In this document: one piece after another, positions 1 through 8,891 of the stretch
Numbering within the stretch: the first letter of the stretch is position 1
How the letters are laid out: every line of letters begins with the position of its first letter
NCBI GenBank assembly: GCA_934476515.1
Contig: CAKSNZ010000003.1
Location: 62,001 to 126,000 of the forward strand
Source of the DNA: an uncultured Ruminococcus sp.
GTDB lineage: Bacteria > Bacillota > Clostridia > Oscillospirales > Acutalibacteraceae
Direction of reading: 5' to 3'
DNA: 64,000 nt
Translations under genes and position numbers: made by a program
The notes under the pieces: generated by a model
The model's input: only the letters and a program-made list of their open reading frames with translations
Told to the model about the DNA's origin: nothing
Database searches by the model: none

Positions 1-369
1 AGACAATATTTATCATCATTAATGGATAAAAAGTTAATTGAAAATAATAATATTGTTTCAGAAATGACAACAAAGTTATTGTCACTTTCACCAGATGATA
101 AAATTGCAAAATTATATAATGACTTAGATTTTCTAAGTCAAAAGTATGAGAATAACAGTAACAGAATATTCCAGAATACTGCTAACAAAATTGAACTTCT
201 GGCAACAAAACTAGAGTCACTAAATCCGGTATCAACTCTAAAAAGAGGTTATTCTGTTGTTACAAATAATGATAAAACCGTCACTTCAGTTAAGGATGTT
301 AAAAATGGAGATACACTTGCTATTAATGTTACAGATGGCAAGATTATTTCCAAAGTTATAGGTGAGTAA
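1..369 (+). CDS. xseA: Exodeoxyribonuclease VII large subunit, C-terminal part (truncated by window edge)
   Basis: The frame is open from base 1, so the gene begins upstream and only about 122 C-terminal residues are visible. The end shows the typical XseA tail: a coiled, helical segment, then an LNPVSTLKRGYSVV motif and a small beta-rich end (DVKNGDTLAINVTDGKI). In the family this subunit joins XseB to degrade single-stranded DNA to oligonucleotides in the cytoplasm. No xseB follows; dnaE starts one base after the stop, so the two are probably co-transcribed. The identification rests only on the C-terminal motif but is fairly clear. Confidence 0.88.
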   Translation, partial: RQYLSSLMDKKLIENNNIVSEMTTKLLSLSPDDKIAKLYNDLDFLSQKYENNSNRIFQNTANKIELLATKLESLNPVSTLKRGYSVVTNNDKTVTSVKDVKNGDTLAINVTDGKIISKVIGE

Positions 370-370
370 A

Positions 371-3300
371 ATGGCTTTTGTTCATTTACATTTACATAGT
401 GAATATAGTTTATTAGATGGAGCCTGTCGTATTGATAGGCTCGCTTCTGCGTGTAAAGAAAAAAATATGAATGCTTTGGCAATTACTGACCATGGTGTAA
501 TGTATGGTGTAATTGACTTTTATAGAGCATGTAAAAAGAACGGTATTAAGCCAATTATAGGTTGTGAAGTTTATGTTGCACCTAATTCAAGGTTTCAACA
601 AGACAGAGATTATTACCACTTGATTTTACTTTGTGAAAATAATAAAGGCTATCAGAACTTAATTAAATTAGTTTCAGCCGGTTTTACTGAGGGCTTTTAT
701 AAGAAACCAAGAATTGACAGAGAATTACTTGAAAAGTATCATGAGGGCTTAATTTGTCTTTCTGCTTGTTTAGCCGGTGAAGTGCCACAGAGAATTTTGG
801 CTAATGATTATAAGGGTGCAAAAGAAGTAGCAAAGTATTATCAAGATTTGTTTGGTAAAGATAATTATTTTCTTGAACTTCAAAACCATAATATAAAAGA
901 AGAAATTTTAGTAGCAGATAAAATTAAGCAAATTTCAAGTGAACTGACTATTCCTATGGTAGTTACAAATGACTGTCATTATATTGAAAAGTCAGAAAGC
1001 AAAATGCATGAAGTGCTACTTTGTATTCAAACTAACCATACTATCTATGATGAAGATAAAATGGAATTCCAAACTGAGGAATTCTATTTAAAAACAGAAG
1101 AAGAAATGAAAAGTCTTTTTCCTGACCTTACTTCTGCCTATGAAAATACGCAAAAAATTGCAGATAGATGTAATGTGGAATTTGAGTTTGGTGTAAGGAA
1201 ACTTCCTAATTTTGATGTACCAAATAATGAGGACCATTACGAATATTTTAAGCGAAATTGTTATGAGGGTTTGTACAAGCATTATGGAAGTAATCCCGAT
1301 AAATCTATTGTAGATAGGCTAGAGTATGAACTAGGTGTTATTAAGTCAATGGGTTTTGTTGACTACTACCTTATTGTTAATGACTTTGTACAGTTTGCAA
1401 AGGGTAGTGGTATTCCTGTAGGTCCGGGCAGAGGTTCAGGTGCAGGTTCACTTTGTGCCTATTGTATCGGTATTACAGGTATTGACCCTATAAAGTACGA
1501 TTTACTTTTTGAAAGATTTTTAAACCCTGAAAGAGTGTCAATGCCTGACTTTGATATTGACTTTTGCAATAAAAGACGACCTGAAGTTATTCAGTATGTT
1601 ATTGATAAGTACGGTAAGGATAAAGTAGCCCAAATTATTGCATTTGGTACAATGCAAGCAAGAGGTGTTGTTCGTGATGTAGGCAGAGCAACAGGTGTTT
1701 CATATGCAGTATGTGACCAAGTGGCAAAACTAATACCATTCGAAATCGGTATGACACTTGATAAAGCACTTCAACAAAATCCTGATTTAAAGAAAATGTA
1801 TGATACAGATACTCAAATTAAAGAACTGATTGATATGAGTAAGCAAATTGAAGGTATGCCTCGACATGCAACAATGCATGCTGCCGGTGTTGTAATTACC
1901 AAAGACCCTGTATCCGACTATGTACCACTTTCAAAGAATGACGATAATGTAGTAACTCAGTTTACTATGACAACCTTAGAAGAACTTGGACTTCTAAAAA
2001 TGGATTTCCTAGGACTTCGTAACTTAACTGTTATTGATGATGCAGTTAAAATGATTCATAGGGAAAATAAAGATTTTTCAATAGAAAATATACCTTTAGA
2101 TGACAAAGGCGTTTTTGATATGATGTCAAAAGGTCAGTCAGAAGGTGTGTTCCAGTTTGAAAGTGCAGGTATGAAAAGAGTTCTAACTCAGCTAAAACCT
2201 AATAGCCTTGAAGACTTAATTGCAGTTATTTCTTTGTATCGTCCCGGACCAATGGATAGTATTCCAACATATATTGAAAATCGCCATAATCCAAGCAAAA
2301 TTAAATATAAACACCCATTACTTGAAGATATTTTAAAAGTTACTTACGGTTGTATTGTTTATCAAGAACAAGTAATGCAGATTTTCCGTAAACTTGCCGG
2401 TTACTCACTAGGTAGAGCTGATATTGTAAGAAGAGCCATGAGTAAGAAAAAGCATGATGTTATGGAAAAGGAAAGAGAAATTTTCATTAACGGTCTTGTA
2501 AATGAAAAAGGTGAAGTTGAAGTAGAGGGTTGTATTAGACGAGGTGTAGATAAAGCAACTGCAAATTCTATTTATAATGAAATGGAAAGTTTTGCTTCCT
2601 ATGCTTTCAACAAATCTCACGCAGCTTCTTATGCAACAGTTTCTTACCAAACTGCATATCTAAAGTGTTATTATCCAAAGTACTATATGGCATCATTATT
2701 AACCAGTGTACTTGATAACCAAAACAAACTTTCTGTATATATTGAAGAATGTGAGCATATCGGTATCAAAGTATTACCACCAAGTGTGAATTACTCATAT
2801 AGTGGCTTTACACCTGTTGATAATAATATTCGTTTTGGACTTTTAGCAATAAAGAATTTAGGCAGAAACTTTATTGATGAAATAATTGAAGAAAGAAAGA
2901 ATGGAAATTTCACTTCATTTTATGACTTTTGCAAAAGACTATATGGCAAGAATATGAATAGCAGAGGTATCGAAAGTCTGATTAAGTCAGGTGCTTTAGA
3001 TAACTTAGGGGCAAATAGAAAGCAAATGCTTTCTGTTTATAAAAATATTCTTGATAATTTAGAATATGACCATAGAAAAAATGTAGAAGGCCAGCTTTCT
3101 TTCTTTGATATGGGTGACAGTAGAGAAGAAAATACAAAAACGGTTAATATGCCTGATGTTTCTGAATTTCCATTTTCTGAACTATTAGCAATGGAAAAAG
3201 AAATTGCAGGTATGTACCTTAGTGGTCATCCTTTATCACAATATGATAATTATGCAAAACTTATCCGAGCTGATAGGGTAGGTGATGTAATCAATAAAGA

Positions 3301-3880
3301 TAATATGCGTTACAGAGACGGTCAGCAGATTAAACTATTTGTAATTATTGATAAGGTAAAGAACAAAATTACAAAGTCAAACCAAATGATGTCTTTCCTT
3401 AATGTAGAAGATAAATACGGTATGATGGAGGCAATTATCTTCCCAAAAACTTTAGCTGACTATGGTAACTATATTTTTGAAAGTAATATTGTTGAAATGA
3501 TTGGTACTGTCAATAAAAGGGAAAATGAAGACCCTAAGGTCATTGTCAATCAAATCAGACCTGCACCACCAAAAGACAACATTCCAACAGAATTACCAAG
3601 TAGAAGAGAAAAAAAGTTATCTCCAATAACAAGAATCGACAACAAAAGAATAGTAAAACCTGATAAACTGTACTTAAGGATTACTAGTAGAAATAGTAAA
3701 AAATTTAAGAAAGTAAAAAATATTCTTGAAATTTTCTCCGGAAGTACAATGGTTATCTTTTATGTTACCGATGAAAACAAACAGTACAAAGCCCCTCGTG
3801 CCTTGTGGGCTGATGTAAATGATGTGCTAATTGATGAATTATACTACATATTAGGTAAAGAAAATGTTGTAATTAAGTAA
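371..3880 (+). CDS. dnaE: DNA polymerase III subunit alpha, DnaE type
   Basis: This is a replicative polymerase of 1169 aa. The N-terminal PHP domain opens with VHLHLHSEYSLLDG. The palm carries the catalytic PDFDIDF motif near residues 392-398, followed by finger, helix-hairpin-helix and OB-fold regions (VEDKYGMMEAIIFPK). In Firmicutes DnaE works beside PolC, which is also in this window. I chose ATG 371 because an AGGTGAG ribosome site overlapping the xseA stop sits about 5 bases upstream. A GTG at 362 would add three residues but lacks a site. Length and motifs fit an intact enzyme. Confidence 0.96.
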   Translation: MAFVHLHLHSEYSLLDGACRIDRLASACKEKNMNALAITDHGVMYGVIDFYRACKKNGIKPIIGCEVYVAPNSRFQQDRDYYHLILLCENNKGYQNLIKLVSAGFTEGFYKKPRIDRELLEKYHEGLICLSACLAGEVPQRILANDYKGAKEVAKYYQDLFGKDNYFLELQNHNIKEEILVADKIKQISSELTIPMVVTNDCHYIEKSESKMHEVLLCIQTNHTIYDEDKMEFQTEEFYLKTEEEMKSLFPDLTSAYENTQKIADRCNVEFEFGVRKLPNFDVPNNEDHYEYFKRNCYEGLYKHYGSNPDKSIVDRLEYELGVIKSMGFVDYYLIVNDFVQFAKGSGIPVGPGRGSGAGSLCAYCIGITGIDPIKYDLLFERFLNPERVSMPDFDIDFCNKRRPEVIQYVIDKYGKDKVAQIIAFGTMQARGVVRDVGRATGVSYAVCDQVAKLIPFEIGMTLDKALQQNPDLKKMYDTDTQIKELIDMSKQIEGMPRHATMHAAGVVITKDPVSDYVPLSKNDDNVVTQFTMTTLEELGLLKMDFLGLRNLTVIDDAVKMIHRENKDFSIENIPLDDKGVFDMMSKGQSEGVFQFESAGMKRVLTQLKPNSLEDLIAVISLYRPGPMDSIPTYIENRHNPSKIKYKHPLLEDILKVTYGCIVYQEQVMQIFRKLAGYSLGRADIVRRAMSKKKHDVMEKEREIFINGLVNEKGEVEVEGCIRRGVDKATANSIYNEMESFASYAFNKSHAASYATVSYQTAYLKCYYPKYYMASLLTSVLDNQNKLSVYIEECEHIGIKVLPPSVNYSYSGFTPVDNNIRFGLLAIKNLGRNFIDEIIEERKNGNFTSFYDFCKRLYGKNMNSRGIESLIKSGALDNLGANRKQMLSVYKNILDNLEYDHRKNVEGQLSFFDMGDSREENTKTVNMPDVSEFPFSELLAMEKEIAGMYLSGHPLSQYDNYAKLIRADRVGDVINKDNMRYRDGQQIKLFVIIDKVKNKITKSNQMMSFLNVEDKYGMMEAIIFPKTLADYGNYIFESNIVEMIGTVNKRENEDPKVIVNQIRPAPPKDNIPTELPSRREKKLSPITRIDNKRIVKPDKLYLRITSRNSKKFKKVKNILEIFSGSTMVIFYVTDENKQYKAPRALWADVNDVLIDELYYILGKENVVIK

Positions 3881-3896
3881 AAACAGAAAATTATAC

Positions 3897-3926
3897 TTGA
3901 TTATTACCGTACTTATGTATTATAAT
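3897..3926 (+). promoter_or_regulatory. Sigma-A type promoter of pfkA
   Basis: TTGATT (3897-3902), an 18-base spacer and TATAAT (3921-3926) lie in the short gap after dnaE, 34 bases before the pfkA start. Confidence 0.65.
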
Positions 3927-3959
3927 GATAAAGTAAATAATATCCAGGGGGAATTAACA

Positions 3960-4928
3960 ATGGCAAAAGATGCAATCGCAGTGCTAACTAGTGGTGGCGA
4001 CGCACCAGGTATGAATGCTGCCGTAAGAGCAGTTGTTCGTTCAGGTATCAACAAAGGCTTTAATGTTCTTGGTATCAAGAGAGGTTACCGTGGACTTCTA
4101 AAGAAAGATTTTGTAGAAATGGATCTTCGTTCTGTTACAAATATTATTAGCTTAGGTGGTACAATTCTTTATACTGCTAGAAGTAAAGAGTTCCAGACTC
4201 CTGAAGGTATCCAACATGCTGCTCAAAACTGTATGGATCTGGGCGTTAAAGGTGTTGTTGTTATCGGTGGTGATGGTTCATTTATGGGTGCTAGAGCTCT
4301 TTCAGAGGCTGGTGTTCCTTGTATTGGTATCCCAGGTACTATAGATAATGATATTGCTTGTTCTGACTATACAGTAGGTTTCGATACTGCTATGAACACA
4401 GCAATGGAAATGGTTGATAAAATCCGTGATACTTCACAGTCACATGATAGATGTTCTGTTGTTGAAGTTATGGGTAGAAGATGTGGTGATATTGCACTTC
4501 AGACAGGTATTAGCTGTGGTGCTACTGCTATTCTAGTTCCTGAAGTTCCATACAACATTGAACAGGATGTTATCTCAAGAATTCTTGAAACAAGAAAGAA
4601 CGGTAAACAACACTTTATCGTTGTTGTTGCTGAAGGTGTTGGTGGTTCTGTTGACCTAGCTAAGTATATCGAAAGAAGAACAGGCATTGAATCTCGTGCT
4701 ACAATTCTTGGTCATGTTCAGCGTGGTGGTTCTCCAACACTTCGTGACAGAGTTGTTGCTTCAGAAATGGGTTACAAAGCAGTTGAACTTCTTGCTGAAG
4801 GTAAGTCAAAGAGAGTTGTTGCACTTAAGGACGGCAAGATTGTTGACTACGATATTACAGAAGCACTTAATATGGAAAGAGTATTTGATACTCACCTATA
4901 TGAAATTGCAAAGACAATTTCAATGTAA
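3960..4928 (+). CDS. pfkA: ATP-dependent 6-phosphofructokinase
   Basis: The enzyme phosphorylates fructose 6-phosphate to fructose 1,6-bisphosphate, the committed step of glycolysis. The 322 aa match the bacterial PfkA length. Visible motifs are the N-terminal LTSGGDAPGMNAAVR nucleotide loop, GGDGSFMGA, the catalytic PGTIDND segment and the MGRRCGDIA and HVQRGGSPT substrate-site motifs. The start is ATG 3960 behind an AGGGGG site. An in-frame upstream ATG would begin inside the promoter and is rejected. The gene has its own promoter and a strong terminator, so it looks monocistronic. The GGDGS form of the ATP loop points to ATP rather than pyrophosphate as donor. Confidence 0.96.
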   Translation: MAKDAIAVLTSGGDAPGMNAAVRAVVRSGINKGFNVLGIKRGYRGLLKKDFVEMDLRSVTNIISLGGTILYTARSKEFQTPEGIQHAAQNCMDLGVKGVVVIGGDGSFMGARALSEAGVPCIGIPGTIDNDIACSDYTVGFDTAMNTAMEMVDKIRDTSQSHDRCSVVEVMGRRCGDIALQTGISCGATAILVPEVPYNIEQDVISRILETRKNGKQHFIVVVAEGVGGSVDLAKYIERRTGIESRATILGHVQRGGSPTLRDRVVASEMGYKAVELLAEGKSKRVVALKDGKIVDYDITEALNMERVFDTHLYEIAKTISM

Positions 4929-4946
4929 TCCGATTATTACTAAATG

Positions 4947-4976
4947 AAGGCACAGTTATTAACTGTGCCTTTACTT
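4947..4976 (+). terminator. Rho-independent terminator after pfkA
   Basis: An 11-bp perfect stem (4947-4957 with 4961-4971) and a 3-base loop follow the pfkA stop. The T-tract is short, so some read-through into the MORN gene is possible. Confidence 0.75.
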
Positions 4977-4991
4977 TAAGGAGCAAAGTTT

Positions 4992-6773
4992 ATGTCCACA
5001 TTTTATGAAGAAAATTTGATAATTTACGGAATGTCTTTTAATTCTTTCATTCCTTATAGTGTTAAGGATGATATTCTATCAAAGATAAGAAAGAACTTTT
5101 TTGAGCATAACAAGAGACAATCCGACAAAATTGTTCAGAATTTCAATGATTTTACAATTAAATATACATACAATCTTGAAAAGAATAAACCTATGAAGTG
5201 GGTTGTTCAGAAGGACAAAAAGACCATTGAAGAATCTGTTATTGTTTCTATCAATTCTTATGAAATAAGAACTTATAACGATGAAGGTAAGCAGGTTAGT
5301 TCTATTGAATTTTCTAATGACCATACTATCAAGACAGTTACTTTTGCTCTAGATGATGAAACAGTTGTTGTTTCTTGTGGTACAAATGGTGATGAGCCTG
5401 TGCTTTATTATAGAGGTCAGTCCCTTAATGCAGACTTACATCTTCTTGAAATTAATGAAGATGATGAAGTACTTGAAATTTTAGCAGAACGCAATCCTTA
5501 TATTACAGTTACAGCCCTAACAAATAGAGGTGTTGTGTATTTTGGTACTGATGAAGAAATCAGAAGTGTTAAACGAGAAGTAGAAAGAGCAAAAACTATT
5601 ATAGCTGATAGAAACGCTCCAAAGGTTTACAACACTCCTGAAGATAGAGAAACAGGCTTTAACTTTAAAGACAATGACTTTAATCTAAAGAAAAATATGA
5701 ACCAAACCTTTGATATTTCTAAGTCTGAGTATTTTGATTTTAATGAAGAAGATAACCCATCTGTATTTGATGATGTTGAAGATTCTTCATCATTAGATTT
5801 AGAAAATATCGCTTTAGATAATGAAGATACAGTTGAAGTAGAATCTATTTCAGCTAAAATTGATGATGCTTTAGAAAACACAGTTGAACCGGAAGAAACT
5901 ACAACTATAGAGGAAAATATTGAAGACAACATTGAAATTAATGAGACAGTAGTTGATGATGAAAAAGAAGAAGTTGAAACTTCCGAAAATACTGATGAAC
6001 AAAGTAATATTGAAGAAATTACTGACGATACTAATGATGAAAAGACAGAAGATATTACCGGTGAAACTGATGTAGCAGAAGAAACCGAAATTACTGCTGT
6101 TGAAGAAAATCAAGTAGAAGAAAATCCTACTGAACAACAAGAAACAGTGGAAGATAATTCTATTGATGATGATACTAAGGTTGCACCAAACTTTACTAAT
6201 GAAGAAATCTTGCGTGAAGTTCTAAATGCAATGATGAATAACAGTAAAGAAAATGAACCACCAAAGGTAGTTACAAGTGTTAACGAAACACCACAAGCAG
6301 AAAGATTTGACAAAAATGCCGATCTAATTATTAATAGTGGTAATGAAAAGTATTGTTACTACGGTGATATTAATGATGATTGTATGCGTGATGGTTATGG
6401 TAGAACTGAAATGTCAAATGGCAAAACTGCTTATGAAGGTAACTACAAAAACAATAAGCGAAATGGTTTTGGTTCATTCTATTATAAGAATGGTGGTCTT
6501 TGTTATACAGGTGAATGGAAAGACAATAAGCGTAATGGCTTTGGTGTAGGTGTTCGTTCATCTGATGGTTCATTCCATGCCGGTACTTGGAGTAACAATA
6601 AGCCTGAGGGTGTAGGTGCAAGATTTGATAAATATGGTAAATTATCATATATTGCAAACTTCAAAAATGGCAAAGAATCAGGACTTTGTGTTGAATACAG
6701 AGAAGATGGTGGCATCACTATCTTTAAATGGGTAAATGATGCTAAGAAAATTATTGAAACTATTTATCCATAA
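4992..6773 (+). CDS. MORN-repeat protein with long acidic linker
   Basis: The protein has 593 aa. About the first 200 residues form a folded-looking N-terminal region I do not recognise. Residues 200-420 are very rich in Glu, Asp, Thr, Ser and Asn and probably disordered. From about residue 455 there are roughly five MORN-type repeats, with YEGNYKNNKRNGFG, YTGEWKDNKRNGFG and GTWSNNKPEGVG as cores. No signal peptide or membrane segment is seen, so it is probably cytoplasmic. MORN repeats often bind lipids or proteins, but no function can be assigned here. It starts at ATG 4992 behind AAGGAG and stands alone between two terminators. Confidence 0.8.
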   Translation: MSTFYEENLIIYGMSFNSFIPYSVKDDILSKIRKNFFEHNKRQSDKIVQNFNDFTIKYTYNLEKNKPMKWVVQKDKKTIEESVIVSINSYEIRTYNDEGKQVSSIEFSNDHTIKTVTFALDDETVVVSCGTNGDEPVLYYRGQSLNADLHLLEINEDDEVLEILAERNPYITVTALTNRGVVYFGTDEEIRSVKREVERAKTIIADRNAPKVYNTPEDRETGFNFKDNDFNLKKNMNQTFDISKSEYFDFNEEDNPSVFDDVEDSSSLDLENIALDNEDTVEVESISAKIDDALENTVEPEETTTIEENIEDNIEINETVVDDEKEEVETSENTDEQSNIEEITDDTNDEKTEDITGETDVAEETEITAVEENQVEENPTEQQETVEDNSIDDDTKVAPNFTNEEILREVLNAMMNNSKENEPPKVVTSVNETPQAERFDKNADLIINSGNEKYCYYGDINDDCMRDGYGRTEMSNGKTAYEGNYKNNKRNGFGSFYYKNGGLCYTGEWKDNKRNGFGVGVRSSDGSFHAGTWSNNKPEGVGARFDKYGKLSYIANFKNGKESGLCVEYREDGGITIFKWVNDAKKIIETIYP

Positions 6774-6804
6774 AACTAATAATTTAATTATTTTGTTGCA
6801 CACT

Positions 6805-6836
6805 ATTACCGTACCTTGTGGTACGGTAATTTTTTA
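6805..6836 (+). terminator. Rho-independent terminator after the MORN gene
   Basis: An 11-bp perfect stem (6805-6815 with 6820-6830), a 4-base loop and a T-tract end 13 bases before the lipoprotein start. Confidence 0.85.
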
Positions 6837-6848
6837 TGAGGTGATAAA

Positions 6849-7166
6849 ATGAAAAAAATTATTATACCTGTGTTTATGGCAATTATTCTGGCATTTTCTC
6901 TTGTAGGTTGTGGCAACAAGGATAAGGGCAAAGTTGACTCAACTACTACATCCACAACTGAATCTACAACGGAAACTTCCACTTCCACAACAGAAATGAC
7001 TTCAAGTACAGAAAACTCAACCAATAATAAAAACGGTAACAATGATAATGACGGTGTAATCGGTGAGGCAGGTAATGTTGTTCAAGATGCCGGAGATGCA
7101 GTAAAAGATGCAGCCGATGATGTTGAAGACGGTATCGAAGATGTTTCTTCACAGATGGACAGATAA
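6849..7166 (+). CDS. Small Ser/Thr-rich lipoprotein
   Basis: The protein has 105 aa. A lipoprotein signal peptide (MKKIIIPVFMAIILAFSLVGC) ends in an LVGC lipobox, so the Cys near residue 21 should be lipidated and the protein anchored outside the cytoplasmic membrane. A Ser/Thr/Glu linker (about residues 32-58) follows, then an Asn-rich stretch. The acidic tail has an amphipathic repeat of Asp-Ala-Val/Asp (GDAVKDAADDVEDGI). No enzymatic motif is visible and I do not recognise a family. It starts at ATG behind GAGGTGAT and sits between two terminators, so promoter use is unclear. Confidence 0.75.
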   Translation: MKKIIIPVFMAIILAFSLVGCGNKDKGKVDSTTTSTTESTTETSTSTTEMTSSTENSTNNKNGNNDNDGVIGEAGNVVQDAGDAVKDAADDVEDGIEDVSSQMDR

Positions 7167-7174
7167 ATAATAGA

Positions 7175-7237
7175 AAACACGGTATGTATTTCTAATCAGT
7201 CAAACTAAGGGAAATACCAATACCGTGTTTCTTTTTT
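7175..7237. terminator. Bidirectional terminator between the lipoprotein gene and sigE
   Basis: An outer 11-bp stem pairs 7175-7185 with 7220-7230. An inner 6-bp stem pairs 7187-7192 with 7211-7216. T-rich tails lie on the plus-strand side, and A-rich bases precede the stem, serving the convergent sigE transcript. Confidence 0.75.
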
Positions 7238-7931
7238 ATACTACTTTTTTCAAATCATTTCTAAGTCTTTTAATTATTTTTTTCTCAAGTCTGGAAATGT
7301 AAGATTGTGATATTCCCAACTCATCAGCAACCTGCTTTTGAGTAAATTCTTTCTTACTGTTTAATCCAAACCTCATTTCCATAATCAATTTTTCTCTGGA
7401 ATTTAGTTTGTCAACTGCCTGTAGCAGTAATTTTTTCTCAAGTTCCTGTTCAATATCTTTGTTTACAATGTCAGCTTCACTACCAAGAATATCACATAGT
7501 AAAAGTTCATTACCGTCCCAATCGGTGTTGAGAGGTTCTTCAATAGAGACTTCGTTTTTCATATTAGAAGTTTTTCTAAGATACATAAGTATTTCATTTT
7601 CAATACATCTACTTGCATATGTAGCTAATTTGATACTTCTTTCAGGAGAAAATGTGTTTACTGCCTTAATAAGTCCGATTGTACCGATAGAAATTAAGTC
7701 ATCAATGGGTACACCGGAATTTTCAAACTTTTTTGCTATATAAACCACTAGCCTTAGGTTATGAACAATAAGTTTGTTTTTACTGTTTTCTTTTCCTTGA
7801 GAAATTTCATTATACAGATTTTGTTCTTCTTCTTTGGTTAAAGGTGGTGGCAAGGACTCACTACTGTTAATGTAAAACACATCATTCTTGCAAAGTATTA
7901 ACTTTACTTTATTTACTAATTGTCTAATCAT
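7236..7931 (-). CDS. sigE: Sporulation sigma factor SigE (pro-sigma-E)
   Basis: This mother-cell RNA polymerase sigma factor has about 231 aa. The signature [17 protein letters not shown] follows a short hydrophobic/basic pro-sequence. Region 2 ([30 protein letters not shown]) and a region 4 helix-turn-helix ([20 protein letters not shown]) are intact. In the family the factor is made inactive and its N-terminus is removed by SpoIIGA, encoded immediately upstream. ATG 7931 is chosen, 4 bases after the spoIIGA stop. A GTG at 7943 overlapping spoIIGA would add MSDF; neither has a strong ribosome site. The pro-sequence is short with either start. Confidence 0.94.
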   Translation of the reverse strand: MIRQLVNKVKLILCKNDVFYINSSESLPPPLTKEEEQNLYNEISQGKENSKNKLIVHNLRLVVYIAKKFENSGVPIDDLISIGTIGLIKAVNTFSPERSIKLATYASRCIENEILMYLRKTSNMKNEVSIEEPLNTDWDGNELLLCDILGSEADIVNKDIEQELEKKLLLQAVDKLNSREKLIMEMRFGLNSKKEFTQKQVADELGISQSYISRLEKKIIKRLRNDLKKVV

Positions 7932-7935
7932 AAAA

Positions 7936-8727
7936 TCACTCACATATATTTTTATAGTTAAATATAGACTTCACTTCATTTTTAAATATGTTGTTTGTAA
8001 TGCCAATATAAACTTGTTTTTCGATTTTAATATTGTCTATGTAAAGTTCATCAGGCAAAAATCCTTCTATCAACCCTTCACCTCCAAGTGAATTAAAAGG
8101 AATAATTCTAATTTTACCTTCAGGAACAATTATTGTATTTATCAGTTCTTTTTCAACTAATATTGCTTCATTCCCACTAAATGGTTCTTTTATGTTGCAA
8201 CAAGTATCATATTTTGAGAGAAAACTATATTTATTATCATTGAAAATAAAAGTTATTTTGTGTATTAAATCTTTTCTGTCAATCCTAATTTTCTCAATTA
8301 TACTAAGTATAAAGTATGATATAGTAGTAAAAATAATTAACAATATAGGGGAGATATTGAAGTAAACTATATTGTTTTTCATCATAATAAAATCACTTTT
8401 AATAATTGATAACATAAAAAGTATTAGCCCACTAAATAAGCTTGTAATTAAGAAAAGTACAAAAGTTCTTTTACCAAATGTAATTTTATTTATGTAACCA
8501 AATGAAATAAGAATTGTTATTGAAATTATTGTTAGCTTTACGACAAAATTGAATAAGAAATTACCCCAAGGTAATAATATAGTTAAAGAAGAAATTCCAC
8601 CGAATAGTGAACCAAGAATTATTCTGTATAATTTGTAATTAATTTTCAAAATTTTTGTAGTAATACTTAGTAAGAGGTAATCAATAATAATGTTAGAAAA
8701 AATTAATGTGTCAATATAAATAGTCAT
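7936..8727 (-). CDS. spoIIGA: Sigma-E processing peptidase SpoIIGA
   Basis: This membrane aspartic protease activates pro-sigma-E during sporulation. The 263 aa contain about five hydrophobic segments in the first 145 residues, then a soluble domain, the SpoIIGA layout. Conserved pieces include the N-terminal [17 protein letters not shown] and the late [17 protein letters not shown]. The putative catalytic Asp is D174 in [13 protein letters not shown], where family members normally have Asp-Ser/Thr-Gly; here the Gly position is Cys. The gene is followed by sigE, the expected operon. Its ATG has a GGGTGAG site, and the promoter upstream has an extended spacer. Confidence 0.9.
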   Translation of the reverse strand: MTIYIDTLIFSNIIIDYLLLSITTKILKINYKLYRIILGSLFGGISSLTILLPWGNFLFNFVVKLTIISITILISFGYINKITFGKRTFVLFLITSLFSGLILFMLSIIKSDFIMMKNNIVYFNISPILLIIFTTISYFILSIIEKIRIDRKDLIHKITFIFNDNKYSFLSKYDTCCNIKEPFSGNEAILVEKELINTIIVPEGKIRIIPFNSLGGEGLIEGFLPDELYIDNIKIEKQVYIGITNNIFKNEVKSIFNYKNICE

Positions 8728-8743
8728 TATCTCACCCTAAAGT

Positions 8744-8776
8744 ATTATCTCATAATCCTTAATATAAAATTGTCAA
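8744..8776 (-). promoter_or_regulatory. spoIIG-type promoter with 21-base spacer and 0A-like box
   Basis: On the minus strand, TTGACA (8776-8771) is followed after 21 bases by GATAAT (8749-8744), upstream of spoIIGA. The plus strand across the -35 reads TGTCAAA (8771-8777), one mismatch from the Spo0A box TGTCGAA. The known Bacillus subtilis spoIIG promoter also has an over-long spacer and Spo0A sites at the -35. Confidence 0.5.
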
Positions 8777-8795
8777 AGGGTAGGTGAACAATATT

Positions 8796-8891
8796 ATGCT
8801 TTTAGGTTTTATTATAGGATTATTTGTAGGAGCATTAATAGGAATATTTTTGATGTGCCTATTGCAATCTTCGAATCATAACAAAAGATAA
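8796..8891 (+). CDS. 31-aa membrane peptide, DUF3789-like
   Basis: This small gene is divergent from spoIIGA. The product is a single hydrophobic helix with Gly-rich small-residue spacing (GFIIGLFVGALIGIFLMCLLQ) and a short polar, basic tail. The pattern resembles the DUF3789 family of tiny Firmicute membrane proteins, whose function is unknown to me. An AGGTGA ribosome site lies 8 bases upstream of the ATG, and a terminator follows at the stop codon. These two signals support a real gene despite its size. Confidence 0.65.
   Translation: MLLGFIIGLFVGALIGIFLMCLLQSSNHNKR

Noticed and set aside
2408..2650. Minus-strand open frames inside dnaE, polC, smc, leuS and other large genes
   Set aside because: They are short, lack ribosome sites and family motifs, and lie opposite strongly conserved coding sequence.
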